From Malurus cyaneus samueli (taxonomy: Eukaryota; Chordata; Aves; Passeriformes; Maluridae): DNA of 64,000 nucleotides. The notes under the pieces are model-generated. The model did no database searches and was not told the DNA's origin. It saw nothing but the letters and a program-made list of their open reading frames with translations. The stretch is from the NCBI GenBank assembly GCA_009741485.1, contig CM019230.1, positions 7,321,983 through 7,385,982 of the forward strand, read 5' to 3'. Position numbers and translations under genes: made by a program. Every line of letters begins with the position of its first letter. Position 1 is the first letter of the stretch. Below are positions 32,610 through 44,519 of this stretch, piece by piece.

Positions 32610-32830
32610 ACGGCGCTGCCCCGCTCTTATCTGGGGCTTTATTAGCAAATCGTTAAAGGAGCTTTTCCCTGCTGATCCTCCGCTTATCAGCAGCCGGGTA
32701 AAATGGCAAATCGCATCCCTGATGCGGACGGTCCGGGCAGGAGAAACCCATTTATTTCCCGTAACGGGTTTATCAGTAGATCAGAGAGCTGCTGAAGATG
32801 TAAGCACCGCGGTTATTTCCCCAGGTGATG
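32610..32830. promoter_or_regulatory. Candidate enhancer: cluster of GATA-type motifs
   Basis: Three WGATAR-like sites on the minus strand (CTTATCT at 32625-32631, CTTATCAG at 32683-32690, TTTATCAG at 32769-32776) within 150 bp of otherwise unique, CpG-containing sequence. Motif clusters of this size arise by chance, so this is only a candidate. Confidence 0.25.
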
Positions 32831-33499
32831 GATCGGGAGCCGGGGCCGCCTGACAGGGATGGCTGATGGACCCGGGCTCGGCGCTGCTGGCTCATGGATT
32901 TCAAGGTCTCTTTAATTGAGTCCTGTCTCCCTGATGTCACTTTTGTCCCTTTTTTTTTATTTCTTTTTTTTTCATTTTTTTTAATATTTTCCCCCCTTTA
33001 GAATGACTTTCCCGAAATAAACTAATGCGTTTAATCTTCCGTCCCCTTCCCTCATCTCTTCCTCCCTTTGGCAAATCCAGGGCTGTAAAGAAAGTGAACA
33101 AATTGAAAACCTGTCCTCAGACTTACTGGGTGAAAAGTGCAGCAAATCCTCTGCCTTTTTTTTTTTTTTTTTTTTTCCCTTCTCTTTCTATTTTCATTCT
33201 TTTATTTTATTTTATCTTGTACAAAGGGCTCGGACTGGGGGTGAAGCTCTCTCTCAGAGCTGGGGGGTTCAGCATTCCAGTTTTTTATCAGCTCCAGCAG
33301 CGGTGCCCGGTGACGCTCATTGTGGCTCGTTAGCGGAAACCCATTAAAATCGGGATCGAGCCATTAAAACTCGGGATCGATATTTTTTCGGGAGAGATAA
33401 GGCCCATTCAATAAAATTCCCCCAAAGCAGGCAGAGAAATACCAGAGCCAGAGCAGAGCAGGAATGCTGAGGGAGCAGCTTCTGCCAGCGCCCGAGGAG

Positions 33500-33565
33500 G
33501 GGACAGGAGGGGACAGGATGGGACAGGATGGGACAGGAGGGGACAGGATGGGGACAGGAGGGGAC
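33500..33565 (+). repeat. (GGGACAGGAK)n short tandem repeat
   Basis: Six 10-base units, GGGACAGGAT or GGGACAGGAG. Confidence 0.9.
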
Positions 33566-34431
33566 ATCCCCCAGACAGGGAGTGTGGAACCTCAGCCAGG
33601 ATCCATCCCTCAGCACCCAGATCTTCTGGAGAGGGGGGAAATTAAAGGTGGGGAGTGTTTTGGGGGGATTTGGTGGCTCTGTGGGGCACAGGCGCCGCTG
33701 CTGCTTGCAAAGGGCAAAAACAGGAGAATAAAGTGTCCGTTCCCATCAGCGGGCTGCTGGCTTTGGAATGCCGGAGGAAAGGGCTGGTGGGTGTTCAGCC
33801 ATCTCCAATCCACCTCCCAGAGGGCTCCCACCACCTCTCACCCTCTGCAATTCAGGTCCCAGCAGAGACAGTCAGAAACAGGAGCGAGGTTTGCTTTTAG
33901 CATTAGAGTGAGCTTCCAGAGGTATCAGCTCTTCTCTAAATATAAACCAGAAAACAGGAAATAACGATCTGCCCTAATTTAGTGCCTTTCATCTAAGGAT
34001 CCGAAGCATCTGACAGCATCACTGAGAAATCGGGGAAGACTTTGCAACCTGCATGGAAATGCAGCCACTTCAGAGCTTTGTGTGCAGCTTTTTGCTGAAT
34101 GTTGCATTGCAACCCCTCACTCACCAGCCCCAGTTCCTCCCCAGATTCCCCCAGTTTGTTATCACTGGGACTGGGACCTGGAAATCCAGCCTGGGAATGG
34201 GTGATGTTCTTGGAGTTTGACAGGGTGCAAGCTGGCTCAGCGCCACCGAGCGTGGAGGAGTGTTTATTTAATGAATTAATTGAATTAATTAATTTTCAGG
34301 AGAGTGCTGAGGAGGATAATTGGGAGCTCCAGCAGCTCTGCCAGCTGTCTGTCTGTGCTGCAGTGGGAGCAGGACACGATCCCCACATGGAATGGGGAGC
34401 ACAGAGAGCTGGGCAGGACTGGGGCAGGTGA

Positions 34432-34835
34432 GAATCACAGAATCATGGAATGCTTTGGGTTGGAAGGGACTTTTAGGATCTTCTCATTCCAACCCCACCA
34501 TGGGCAGGGACATCTTCCATAGACCTGGTCCAACCTGGCCTTGGACACTTCCAGGGATGGGGCAGCCACAGCTTCTCTGAGCACCCTGTGCCAGGGCCTC
34601 ACCATCCTCACTATAAAAAATTTCTTCCTTATATTCAGTCTGAAATGACCCTGCTTTAGTTTAGAACCATCACTCCTCGTCTTATCACAACAGGCCCTGC
34701 TAAAATGTCTGTCCCTGTCTTTCTCATCACTTCCATTCAGGCCCTGGCAGGGGCTCTGAGCTCTCCCTGGAGCCTTCTCTTCCCCAGGTGAGCCCCCTCA
34801 GCTCTCCCAGCCTGGCTCCAGAGCATCTCTGTGAT
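34432..34835 (-). mobile_element. CR1 LINE 3' end, about 400 bp
   Basis: The best preserved CR1 in the window. The + strand starts AGAATCACAGAATCATGGAA, then TGGGTTGGAAGGGACTTTTA, the CCAACCTGGCCTTGGACACT block, a block with TTTCTTCCTTATATTCAGTC, and ends in GAGCCCCCTCAGCTCTCCCA GCCTGGCTCC. This is the antisense of the CR1 tail. Confidence 0.92.
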
Positions 34836-36401
34836 CTCCATGGACCCACAGGAGCCCACCCCCCGTGTCCTTCTCCTCCAGAAAGTGTTTGGGGAGATCG
34901 TGATCTGTTCTTACCAGCAATATTTTCCCCAGGGAAAGGCACCCCTGGCTGCCCTGGCTGCTGCACAGAGCCTGTGTGCTGGAATTGCTGCTCCTCCCTT
35001 TCCTGGCATTCCCAATCCCACCTCTTCACTGCCCTCTGAGCCCCTGGGTGTGGTTTGTCCCATGTCCTTTGCTGTCACCAAGCCTGGCACTCTGGGATTT
35101 ACTCTCAAGCTTTGCCCTGGAAACCCAGGGGGATGTTCCACCAGATTTACCTGCGGGGTTCTCAATCACCAGACCCTCAGAGCATCACCAGGAAGGATGT
35201 TCCTTGGCCACTGCTGTCCCCAGGCTCTTGTGACATTCCTATCCCTCTGCAAAGGCTCATGCAGGTTTGGCATTGAGGTCTGAGCCCCCTCAGTCCCTGT
35301 CCCCACCCTTTGCCATCCATCTGGAGCAGAGGGTTGCACTGACTGGGTGCCAAAGGGGAGCACTCAGTGTCTGAACTGAGCGGGGATGTGGAGTGACAGT
35401 GACGTGTCCATGGCACCAGAGCTGCCACCCAGGCTCACCCAGGGGGGGTGGGATGGGGTCTGGACCTGCTGCTCCCCAGGATGGGGACATCACTGTGTGG
35501 CCCTGTGACCCCCTGCCTGAATTGCAGCATCACCAATTTCCAAGAGCTCTGCAAATTCGGCCACTCGTGCTCCTGTCTAAGCAGGTTTCTACACAAAAAC
35601 CAAACTGCTGGGACATTTCATGGACTTCCTTAGTGCTGCTTTGTGCTGCAGAGAGCCTGACTGGAAACATCTGCTCGTCCTTCTTTTTTTGGGCAGTTGA
35701 GTGAGCAGTGCCAGGTTGGCCTCAGCAGGGAGATGGAGCAGCTCTGTCCCCCTGCTCTGTTCTGGATCACAAGAGAGACTCTGGATCCCTCAGATCCCAG
35801 GGGCAGCTCAGGATTGAGCCCAGCCTTTACTCCAAACCCTCCTCGCTTCACTCATGCTCCCTAAACCCAGCCAGCAAAACCCCAAATCTCTTCCCTACAT
35901 CCCTCTGCTGCTGGTGGGAGCCTCTGTGGGACCATCCCAGCACATCTTTGCTGTTACCTTGGGGAATTTGCTCCCAGAGCTGTGGGATGAGAATCATCCT
36001 CAGCAGCCATGACCTCCCCACCTGCCTGACTCCTCCCTGGGCTCTGGGAAAGATGTGGGTTCCTTCCTGCCCTACTGAAAGCTGGCCAGGAGGCTGAAAG
36101 GTGAAATCCAGGAGGATTCTCCCAAAGGCTGGCTCCCAGCACAGCCACAAGGGAATATTGCATGCACAGTGTCCTGGATGCATCAAAGCAACCAGACAAA
36201 GCTCTGTTAAATACCCCAGAAAGGACAAATTCACCGACAGAATCACTACTGCCCATATTCAGCAGCACAGAACAAAACAGGATTATGATCCTTGAATTGG
36301 GCTCAGCATTATCCAAAGCTGCAGAGAGCTTGGGAATAGCAAATCACAGGGTTGTCTTCCTTGGAGGCCTGTTCTGCTGCAGAGGAAGGGCCTTAGCATC
36401 G

Positions 36402-36473
36402 TCTTCCTCTTCCTCTTCTTCCTCCTCTTCTTCTTCCCCTTCTTCCTCTTCTTCCTCTTCTTCCTCTTCTTCC

Positions 36474-36514
<41 letters not shown>

Positions 36515-36527
36515 CTCCTCCTCCTCC
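36402..36527 (+). repeat. (CTTCCT)n/(CTT)n microsatellite
   Basis: About 125 bp of pyrimidine-only hexamers and trimers. It gives poly-Ser frames on the + strand and poly-Glu or poly-Lys frames on the - strand that should not be taken as genes. Confidence 0.95.
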
Positions 36528-37344
36528 GGCCACCCCAGCAGAGCCCGAGCCTTCTCACTTGCCCACCCGCTGCTCCTCCTTCGCCCACCAGGGGCTGGGC
36601 CGGTTTTGTAGCTGCTATTTCTGCCGAGTGTTTTTGTTCTAAGTGTTGTTGAACAGGAAAAATACAAACTCGAGGCCCCTGGTGGTATTTTTAGTCCCGT
36701 ATCGGTGACTCGCTCGAAAGCCTCGGCAGGACTGTAAAATAAAATTAATCTGCATCTGCCGTGCGTCACTTTTACAAAGCTCGTCTCCTTCTGCTACCGC
36801 GGGGATGGTTTGCAACCCTCGGCTTGGGAGAGCGCCAAGTACCTGCCAGGCAGCCCCAGCACAGCAGACAGCAGTGGGAAACCAGCAGGGATGGGGGTGA
36901 GGGGCGGGCAGAGGGATGGAAATTGGATTCTCGTGGAGTTTTTGGGAAGTTGTGCCTCATCCACCTGCCCAGGTACCCGGCAGGTCTGTCTGTGCAGCTG
37001 AAGCAAGCTGTGCTGGTTCTCCAGAGCCACTGGGGGAAACTGGGGAAGATGTTGGGGGGCTCTCAGTTTAGGGGAACCGCTGGCAGTGCCTCACCCCCCT
37101 GGATGGAGAGGGAGAAGAGTTATTGCCATGGAGACTGATGAGAGGGCTGGAAAGTGGCTGCCATGGAAACCAGTTTGGGAGTTTATGGGGGCACCCCACT
37201 GGTACCCAGGGGGTGGGGATGGTGGTCCATGTGCCATGGGATGGCTGGGACAGTCGGATGCTCTGGAACCCCACTGTGCCCCCCAAATATGTTATTGGGG
37301 GCCAAACCGGAGTAAGATGTCCTCAAACTGGGGAACTGAGTGTT

Positions 37345-37615
37345 GGGAAATTAGGAAAATTAATCCACAAACACCAGTTTATGCGGTCCAAAAAGGAGAC
37401 AGAGGAGTCCTGTAACTTTATTCATGAATAAAGGGAGAGAGAGACATTTCCCGTGGGGTCTCTCAAATTTATAGAGGATGCAGCTTTTATCCCAATTTCC
37501 CAGAATTCCTCTCTCTTTCCCCATTGCTGAGGTACTTGAGAGGTTCAGGCTCCCAAAACGCCTGATGAAACCCCCCCTTCTATCATACATTGCCCCTTTC
37601 AATATACATGGAAAC
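37345..37615 (-). mobile_element. LTR-like repeat fragment (family B), minus orientation
   Basis: Reverse complement of the repeat at 44240-44519. Shared landmarks: CAATGTATGATAGAAGG, TTTCATCAGGCGTTTTGGGA, CTCAAGTACCTCAGCAATGG, a TTTATTCATGAATAAAG polyA-signal region, and GACTCCTCTGTCTCCTTTTT GGAC. The AATAAA followed by a conserved tail resembles the R-U5 part of an LTR. No coding sequence. Confidence 0.7.
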
Positions 37616-38559
37616 TCTCTGATATTCCAGCGTGGATTTCTGCTGTGACCCTGTCTGGTCACACACAGCAGTGGCTGTGTCCCCTCTGCTCTGGGGTGAG
37701 GGAATTGCCCCACATCAGAGCATCCTCCCACCCCAGATAGGCCCTGCAGGCCAGCGGATGCAAATCCCAAGATTATCTCACTTGGATGGGATGAACTGAT
37801 GGCAAAGGGAAGCGAGCTCACGAGACCCAGCGGTGGGAGGAGGTTTCTTCCCAGCTGTGGTACTAAAAGCACGTTCTGCTCTTGTTCCCTGTTCCCAGGG
37901 CTCTGGACACAGCAGCCTGGGGCCAGCCTGGCCTCAGTGAGCCCGTTCTGTGGTGCAGGGAGGGTGGGAGCACCTGTAAAGGGTTTTTGGAGGTGAGATT
38001 GGGGCTGTGCTGCTGCAGGTGGGGGGCTCCGGGGTGCCCCTGGCTGCAGGAACAGGGATGGTTGGGGTTGATACCCCCACCCTTGTGCCGTGTGGGGAGG
38101 TTTGGGGGTGCTGACACCCACAGAGGTGATGGTTTGGGGGCTCTGAGGGGTCCCCTCCTCAGGGGGCAGCCTGAGTCTCAGGAGCCAGGCTGGGCAGGGT
38201 TTTTAGCCCAGACCCCCAGGTTTTGGGGCTGGATTGAGGGGCTGTGCCCCCCAGTGCTCCCCAAGAGCTCAGCTCCCCTTCCCAGGGCTGAACATGTCTC
38301 TCATGTTCCCTGTAACCTCAGGATGCCCTTTAATTTTTAATGCTTCAATAAAACAGTAATTACAAACACTGGAATGGTGTTTTTTAAGCAGAAAGTATTA
38401 ACTTCCCAGAGGCAGTGAGTTGTCTGATGTGCTGTGCAGGGAGGGAGGGAAGTGGTTAATGGGTAAAACATTTTGCTTTGGCCAAGGGCACCCGGTCTCC
38501 CTTTGTCTGTCCCCTGAAGGAAGAGAAATTTATCATATTTGGGCATTGTAGAGCATTGG

Positions 38560-38722
38560 CACAGCTGCCCAGGGGCAAGGGGTGGCTACTCCATCCCTGG
38601 AAATGTTCAGAATCCACGTGGATGTGACACTTGGGGACACAGTGTGATGGTGAATGGGGGGTGGTGGGACTTGGTGATCTTAGAGGGGTTTTCCAGCCTT
38701 AATGATCCCATGATTCTATTCT
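38560..38722 (+). mobile_element. CR1 LINE 3' end, plus orientation
   Basis: GGGACTTGGTGATCTTAGAG, TTTTCCAGCCTTAATGATCC and CATGATTCTATTCTATG form the sense CR1 terminus with its ATTCTATG-type tail. Confidence 0.8.
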
Positions 38723-38947
38723 ATGTGGTCCTGAGGTTGGGGTTGATCATTGCAGGGCATTGCCATCATACTGTCCCCTTCTCAGCACATCTGGTCAGGT
38801 GGCACATGGGGTCAGTGGCACACCTGCACAGGAGCTGGGTTGAAGGGGCTGATTGATCTCCATCCTTAATGAGGAGCCTGGAAATGAAGGTTTAGCACTG
38901 GCCCAATTGCTGTGGGTCCTGGTTTATATCCTCTGGAGCTCATGGCA

Positions 38948-39240
38948 AGAATCACAGAATCCCAGACTGGTGTGGGTTAGAAGGGACCTCAAAGCCCATC
39001 CAGTGTCACACCTGCCATGGGGAGGAACACCTCCCACTGTCCCAGGCTGCTCCAAGTCCCAATGTCCAGCCTGGCCAATGGGCACTGCCAGGGACCAGGG
39101 GCAGCCACAGCTTATCTGGGACCACTGTACCAGGGCACCTCCACACACCTCCCAGGGAACAATTCCTTCACAATATCCATCTAACCACTCTTTTCAGTTT
39201 GATGCCATTCCCTGCTATCCCATCCCTACAGACTCTTGTA
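38948..39240 (-). mobile_element. CR1 LINE 3' end
   Basis: The + strand begins AAGAATCACAGAATCCCAGA, then GGGTTAGAAGGGACCTCAAA, the GGCAGCCACAGCTTATCTGG block, and GGGAACAATTCCTTCACAATA. Antisense CR1 about 290 bp long. Confidence 0.85.
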
Positions 39241-40633
39241 AATAATCAAAATGCTGAGGAGCAGGTGTTGAGAGGTGCTCCCTGCTTGTGCAGCTCCCTC
39301 AGAAATCTCCTCCTTGTCCTGCCTTTTGGTAGGAACAGCTTGTTCCCAGTGTCCATGGAATGGCCTGGTCTCACTGGTTTTTGGGCATCCTTGGTGGTGT
39401 CCCAGGATGGCAGCTCCATCCTGGTCCCATGGGGAACTTCAGGAGGAGAGCAATTCACAAAAAAAAACAGCAAAAAAAAATACAAAAAAATGTGTGAAAA
39501 ATATAGCTTTTCTCTAAGTTTTTTTTTAAGATCAATAATATTTTTTTGCTCTGAATGTTGTGTTGTGCCTCTTCATGGTTGTGGTTTCCTTGATCTCCTC
39601 GCACCTGTAATGTCACAGCGCTGAGCACGAGCTTTAAATATCAAATTTGAGCCATCTGGGAGGTCTGGGGCTGGGGGTGGGGAGGTACTGCTTCCAGAAA
39701 TAGGGTTAAAAGTTAAACTGCTGGGTTTTGAGGGATAGTTCAGTCGTAGCTGCTTCTCTGTGTTTACTTTGCTTTGGCATTTGGAAACTCACACAGGGCC
39801 TGGGTGATGCAGGAGGAGATGGACACCTAAATTTGTGATGTTAGCTCTTGATTCTTTGTTTGGAGAGAGAACTGAAGTAATATATAATTATATCTGTATT
39901 TTATACATCCAATTGACTGAACAAACTCCTCTTACCAAGTCCTTGCTGCATTTTGAAGCAGGTGGAAGAGTTGCCATGGCTGCAGTGATGGGTTTTGGGG
40001 CTTTTTGAGGTTTCCAGGGCTCGAAAAGAAACAAAAAAACCCAATACTGTGTAATTCTTAGATTTAGAGCCACAAAACCCCCCCCACACAAATCTTTATC
40101 ACATTTCCAATCTTCCATCTTCCCCCAGTTCCAAATGTGCTTTTTAAAGAGTTACAAATGCTTGTTGGCATAGAAACTGCAGAATGGAAGTGAAGCATGC
40201 AAATGTAAAAGAAGCCATTCTGCTGAGCAACATGGCCTGAGCCTCTGCAAAGCTGACTGAAATCTTTTACGAGGCAAAGAAAATTGTCCAGATGTTGCTT
40301 GAATTATAATGGCACTAAATATTTCAGTTTTTTCAATTTACATAAATCCAAAGAGGCTTGAAATGTAGGGAATGCAGCTCCATTACCAGTGGGCTTTCTT
40401 TTCTTCTGAAAGAATTTGTAGTCCAAAAATATTGCTAAAATGTGTTTGGCTCCGAGTACTGCCAAATCCTCATTAAAACATGTGGATATTTCTGTGGTTT
40501 AATCTGTTAGAAATGCATTCAGGATCCAGTTATGTTAAATTAAGCAACAATATTGGCCTGGATGTTGTTTGAAATATTAAATGTGGCAGTCGGAACACCA
40601 AGCAAAATGTTTGCACATTTTAATTGCTCGATG
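39241..40633. other. Intergenic, AT-rich
   Basis: Low-GC sequence (A-runs at 39460-39490, TATATAATTATAT near 39880) up to the assembly gap. No gene or repeat recognised. Confidence 0.7.
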
Positions 40634-40658
40634 NNNNNNNNNNNNNNNNNNNNNNNNN
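40634..40658. other. Assembly gap (25 N)
   Basis: 25 unresolved bases where base composition changes abruptly from AT-rich on the left to GC-rich on the right. The gap length may be a placeholder. Confidence 0.98.
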
Positions 40659-40916
40659 ATGAGGGGAGCTCATCTCTGGAGTCTCGGGGCTCCCCAGTGC
40701 CTTAAAACGCAGAGCAGAGGTGTGGAGGGCACCAGCGGGTGTGGGGGGCACCGATGGGCTGGGCTGAGCTGGGTGGGGTGAGGAGAGCTCTGGGGGGCAG
40801 AAGGGCTCCCCCACCACCCCAAATGCCTCCTTCTCTGTTTCCTGCAGGATCTGCAGCCACAGCAGAGCAGGATCGCGGCTCTGGATCGCGGTCACGGGGA
40901 GGGCGGTGCCTGCGGG

Positions 40917-41178
40917 GATGGGATCGATGCCTTTGGGGTCCGGGCATCACCCACAGCGGGGATGGGATCGATGCCTTTGGGGTCCGGGCATCACCCACAG
41001 CGGGGATGGGATCGATGCTTTGGGGTCCGGGCATCACCCACAGCGGGGATGGGATCGATGCTTTGGGGTCTGGGCATCACCCACAGCGGGGATGGGATCG
41101 ATGCTTTGGGGTCTGGGCATCACCCACAGCGGGGATGGGATCGATGCCTTTGGGGTCCGGGCATCACTCACAGCAGGA
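40917..41178 (+). repeat. Minisatellite, 44-bp unit (43 bp in some), 6 copies
   Basis: The unit starts GGGATCGATGCCTTTGGGGT and continues CCGGGCATCACCCACAGCGG. Later copies lose one C (GATGCTTTGG). All three frames stay open because the unit has no stop, so long frames across it are not evidence of a protein. Confidence 0.95.
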
Positions 41179-42183
41179 TCCAGGGGCAGGGGACACCTCG
41201 GGAGGTGCCATCACCCTGTGCTCGCCCCGTGCCCCCCACCCAGCACCCACACCCATCGTCTGAGCAGGAGGGGCTCAGGAACTCCCAGGTTTTGTTTCCT
41301 GGAGTTTTCTGCCGCCGCGTTTTGCTCGGAGCTCCCCGGGAAGGTTTCCGGCTCGCTGTTGATGACTGTGCTCCAGCACGGTGTGGTTTGAAGCCCCTGC
41401 GCTGGGGAATGGTCTGTGGGGAGCGGGAGAGCTCCCGGGGCTGCTGAAATACGGCAAAACAGCCGCAGCCCTGGCGCAGCTTGTGGAGTTGGGCTACATT
41501 TTGGAGCCCCAGTGATTTTCGCCCCCCACCCTGCATGGGGCAGAAGTAGGGCTGAGAAAACGTCGAGGGAGAAGGGCGAGGAATGGGGAAACAGGGATAA
41601 AACATCCCCTGTGAGGAGCGAGTGCTGGGGATTCAGGGGACATTTCGGGGTTTTTCCATTTCTTGCACCCACATCTCCGATCTCAGCCCTTTTCCACAGA
41701 GGCAGCAGCCTGTCCCATCGTCCTGCCCTAAGCCGCGTTTCCATTTGGTGATGGATTTCAGGAACAGTCTCAGGATGATGACTCAGGGAGCCACGTCTGC
41801 TGGAAAAGCGCGTTGTTAATATTAATAGTTAACTGTAAGAACTTCGCTGGTAACTGAACCTGTCTGCAGGGAAATGCTGAGGAGAGAGAAAGAGAGAGCT
41901 CCTGGTGAGATGGAAACGGCTTTGCCAGGGCTGGGGGATGAGCTGGAGTGAGTGGGGTGGGGATGATGATGGCTCTGCTGATGAGGTGCTGGCGATGGGG
42001 AAGGAACGCGGACTCATTTGCAAGGGAAATGAAATTATCACCTGCTCAGTGTGCTGTCCCCGCACCGCCCAGCCTGATGAGCTGTGCGGGGAGGGGGCTG
42101 CAGGGGTGGCACTCGGCACCCTGGGGTGGGGGTCTTCTCTGCTGGAGCAGGGCCTGATGCAGAGGGGGGAGCAGCAGCCCCCC

Positions 42184-42462
42184 GAGGGGTCTGGGGCGAT
42201 CCTGTGACCAACCCGAGGGGTCTGGGACCATCCCCTGCCTGCCCCAAAGGGTCTGTGGTGATCTCCTGCCTGTCCCAAGGGGTCTGGGGCGATCCCCTGC
42301 CCACCTTGAAGGGTCTGGGTTGATCCCCTGCCCATCCCGAGGGGTCTGGGGTGATCCTGTGCCCACCCCGAGCAGTCTGGGTTCATCTCCTGCCCACCCT
42401 GAGGGGTCTGGGTTGATCTCCTGCCCATTCCGAGGGGTTTAGGACGATCCCCAGCCCATGGG
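42184..42462 (+). repeat. Minisatellite, 31-bp unit, about 9 copies
   Basis: The unit starts GAGGGGTCTGGGGTGATCCC and ends in CTGCCCACCCC. Starts were read at 42184, 42215, 42370, 42401 and 42432, all multiples of 31 apart. Divergence among copies is moderate. Confidence 0.92.
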
Positions 42463-44099
42463 TGGCCCCGTTATCCCCTGTGCCAGCTTTGTCTGCACTC
42501 AGAGCCTCGCTCCTCACTGCTCAGGCTGTGTTTGGGGAAGGTCCCAGCAGTGCAGGGGGGTCAGTGGCTCCTGAACGGGGCTGGTGGGTGAGGAGATGAG
42601 CTGGTGCTGTTCCAGGTGGGATCTCCACTGGCACAGTCACTCCTGGGGATGCCCAGGCTGTCACACTGGGGTGCTGCTGTCACACAGATCCACGTCCCCA
42701 AGTGGTTCTCATGGCGTGGGGATGGTGTCTTTGGCACCTGCTGGGACTGTAGGGGGGTCCAGGCCGTGGTGGGGCAGCAGGACCCCCCTCCTGCCGAGCA
42801 CAGGGTATAACCCGCTTCCTCCCCGTGCTGAGCACGCCCTGGTCCATAATGCGAACATTTCCTCATTGGCATCCCATAAATAGGGCATCAGTACTCCCCA
42901 GATGGGCACGCAGCCCCCCGGTCTGTTTCTCAGGGTGATGTCTGCTGGCCTGGAAAGAGAAGGGAATTGGGCTTGGAGGAGGAGCAGGGCTGAGGGAAGG
43001 GGTGATTTCACTGTCTGGTTTAATGAGTTGTGGCAGCGCTGGCCTGGGTGAGACCCGGGCGCTCCACGGAGAGAGTTCACAGCTCTGTCACCGATCATCT
43101 GAGGGGTTTTATTCGGGCCTAACTTTGATATAACTTCACTAGATTAGAAAGAACTAAAAGTCATTCCAAGGCACTTTATTCAGAGGGGGAAAAGAAAAAG
43201 AGAAAGAAGCTAAAATGGGGTAGTTTGATGTTGTCAGAATGATTTTCCACTCCTTCAAAATAATCTCACAAAACTGACCCAGATTTTACAGGCACTCCAG
43301 GTTTCAAAGACCTGCCTATGCAGGAGATGGAGTTGTTAAAATATATATATATATATTTCCCTCGTAGTTTCACAGAACCTGTGCCTCTCCTCATTCCTGT
43401 GGGATCCATGAGGGTGCGATGCTTTGTGGGAAACGCAAAAATTCCAGCCTGGTGGCTCACCCCAGTGCTGAAAGCTGCTGTGGTGCTCCCAGGAACGGGG
43501 TGAGATGCTCAGGGGAGAGGCTGCAGAGTGTCCTGGTGTGCAGGAAGAAGGAAAAAGCGCAGGTCACAGCCGAGGGTGACAGCAATGCCCTGCCCCATGG
43601 AAGAGCCTGTCCCTGGTTTTTGGGAAGCTCAGGCTGACTCGGGGTGTGGGTGGAGATGAGCAGAGGATGGGTTATGGGGTATCCTGTGCTCTGGAGCTGC
43701 CTGGAGTGGCAGGGAGAGCTCTGAGCTTTCGTTTGGGAGGGCATGGTGAGCAGGCTGATGGAGAGGCCGGGTTAATTGCTGCTTCAGACTGATTGAGTTA
43801 ATTGGCTGGGTGCTGGAGAAGAAGGGAAAGGCAGCCCTGGGCTGAGCATTCCGAGAACAAGCAGGGCTGTCTGGGCTGAGCTCAGGGCCCTGTGCCACTG
43901 CCTGGGCTCCCACAGCCGTCCCACTTTCCGTGAATTAATGATGATTGTGAGTGGATCTGGCTGATGATCCCGGGGTGCTGCAGCTCTGGGGGCTGTGGAG
44001 CCGTTCTGACAATTCCCAACTGAACAGCCCAGCTTGGCCCAGGGTCCTGAGGGCTGTGGGGCACAGGGGACAAAACTCATGAAAGGAATGAGAAGGGAG
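42463..44099. other. Intergenic region
   Basis: Unique-looking sequence with a short (TA)n at 43339-43358. No gene recognised. Confidence 0.65.
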
Positions 44100-44519
44100 T
44101 GTCTGTACAAACAAACTCTGACTCTGGGGGTATGATAAGGCTGATACTGGGAGATAGAAGGAAACAATGGGAAGAATTTCCATAGGAATTAATTTGATTG
44201 ACTGACCCCAGACTGTGTTAATGGACTACCAGAGCAGAGACACAGAGATGGATATTGAAAGGGGGCAATGTATGATAGAAGGTGGGTTTCATCAGGCGTT
44301 TTGGGGAGCCTGAACCTCTCAAGTACCTCAGCAATGGGGAAAGAGAGGGAACTGCGGCCGGGAAATTGGGATAAAAAGAGGCTGTGTCATCTATGAATTT
44401 GAGACACCCCATGGGAAATGCCCATGACCTCTCCCTTTATTCATCAATAAAGTTACAGGACTCCTCTGTCTCCTTTTTGGACATAAACCTCTGGTGTTTG
44501 TGGATTAATTTTTCTCACA
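44100..44519 (+). mobile_element. LTR-like repeat (family B), plus orientation
   Basis: It probably runs from TGTCTGTACA at 44100 to TTTCTCACA at 44519 (TG...CA). It has AATAAA at about 44446 in CATCAATAAAGTTACAGG, followed by a 70-base tail, as in R-U5. From 44240 on it matches the reverse complement of 37345-37615. The left boundary is inferred. No gag, pol or env sequence adjoins it, so it is a solo LTR candidate. Confidence 0.65.

Larger units (their letters stand above)
29631..34430. other. Intergenic region downstream of MGAT5B
   Basis: No gene recognised. It contains a (CCCTGT)n array at 30426-30464, a GATA-motif cluster at 32610-32830, T-rich tracts at 32950-33000 and 33157-33180, and a GGGACAGGA(T/G) array at 33500-33560. 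The open frames here are GC-driven and lack similarity. Confidence 0.75.
34836..38559. other. Intergenic region
   Basis: Contains the (CTTCCT)n tract at 36402-36527 and an LTR-like fragment at 37345-37615. The remainder is unique-looking with no recognised gene. Confidence 0.7.

Noticed and set aside
36162..36769. Poly-Ser and poly-Glu frames
   Set aside because: They come from the (CTTCCT)n repeat at 36402-36527.
40739..41447. Gly/Ser-rich repeat protein frame
   Set aside because: It is the translation of the 44-bp minisatellite, open in all three forward frames.
37345..44519. A complete endogenous retrovirus between the two family B repeats
   Set aside because: The repeats are inverted, not direct, and no gag, pol or env-like frame lies between them.
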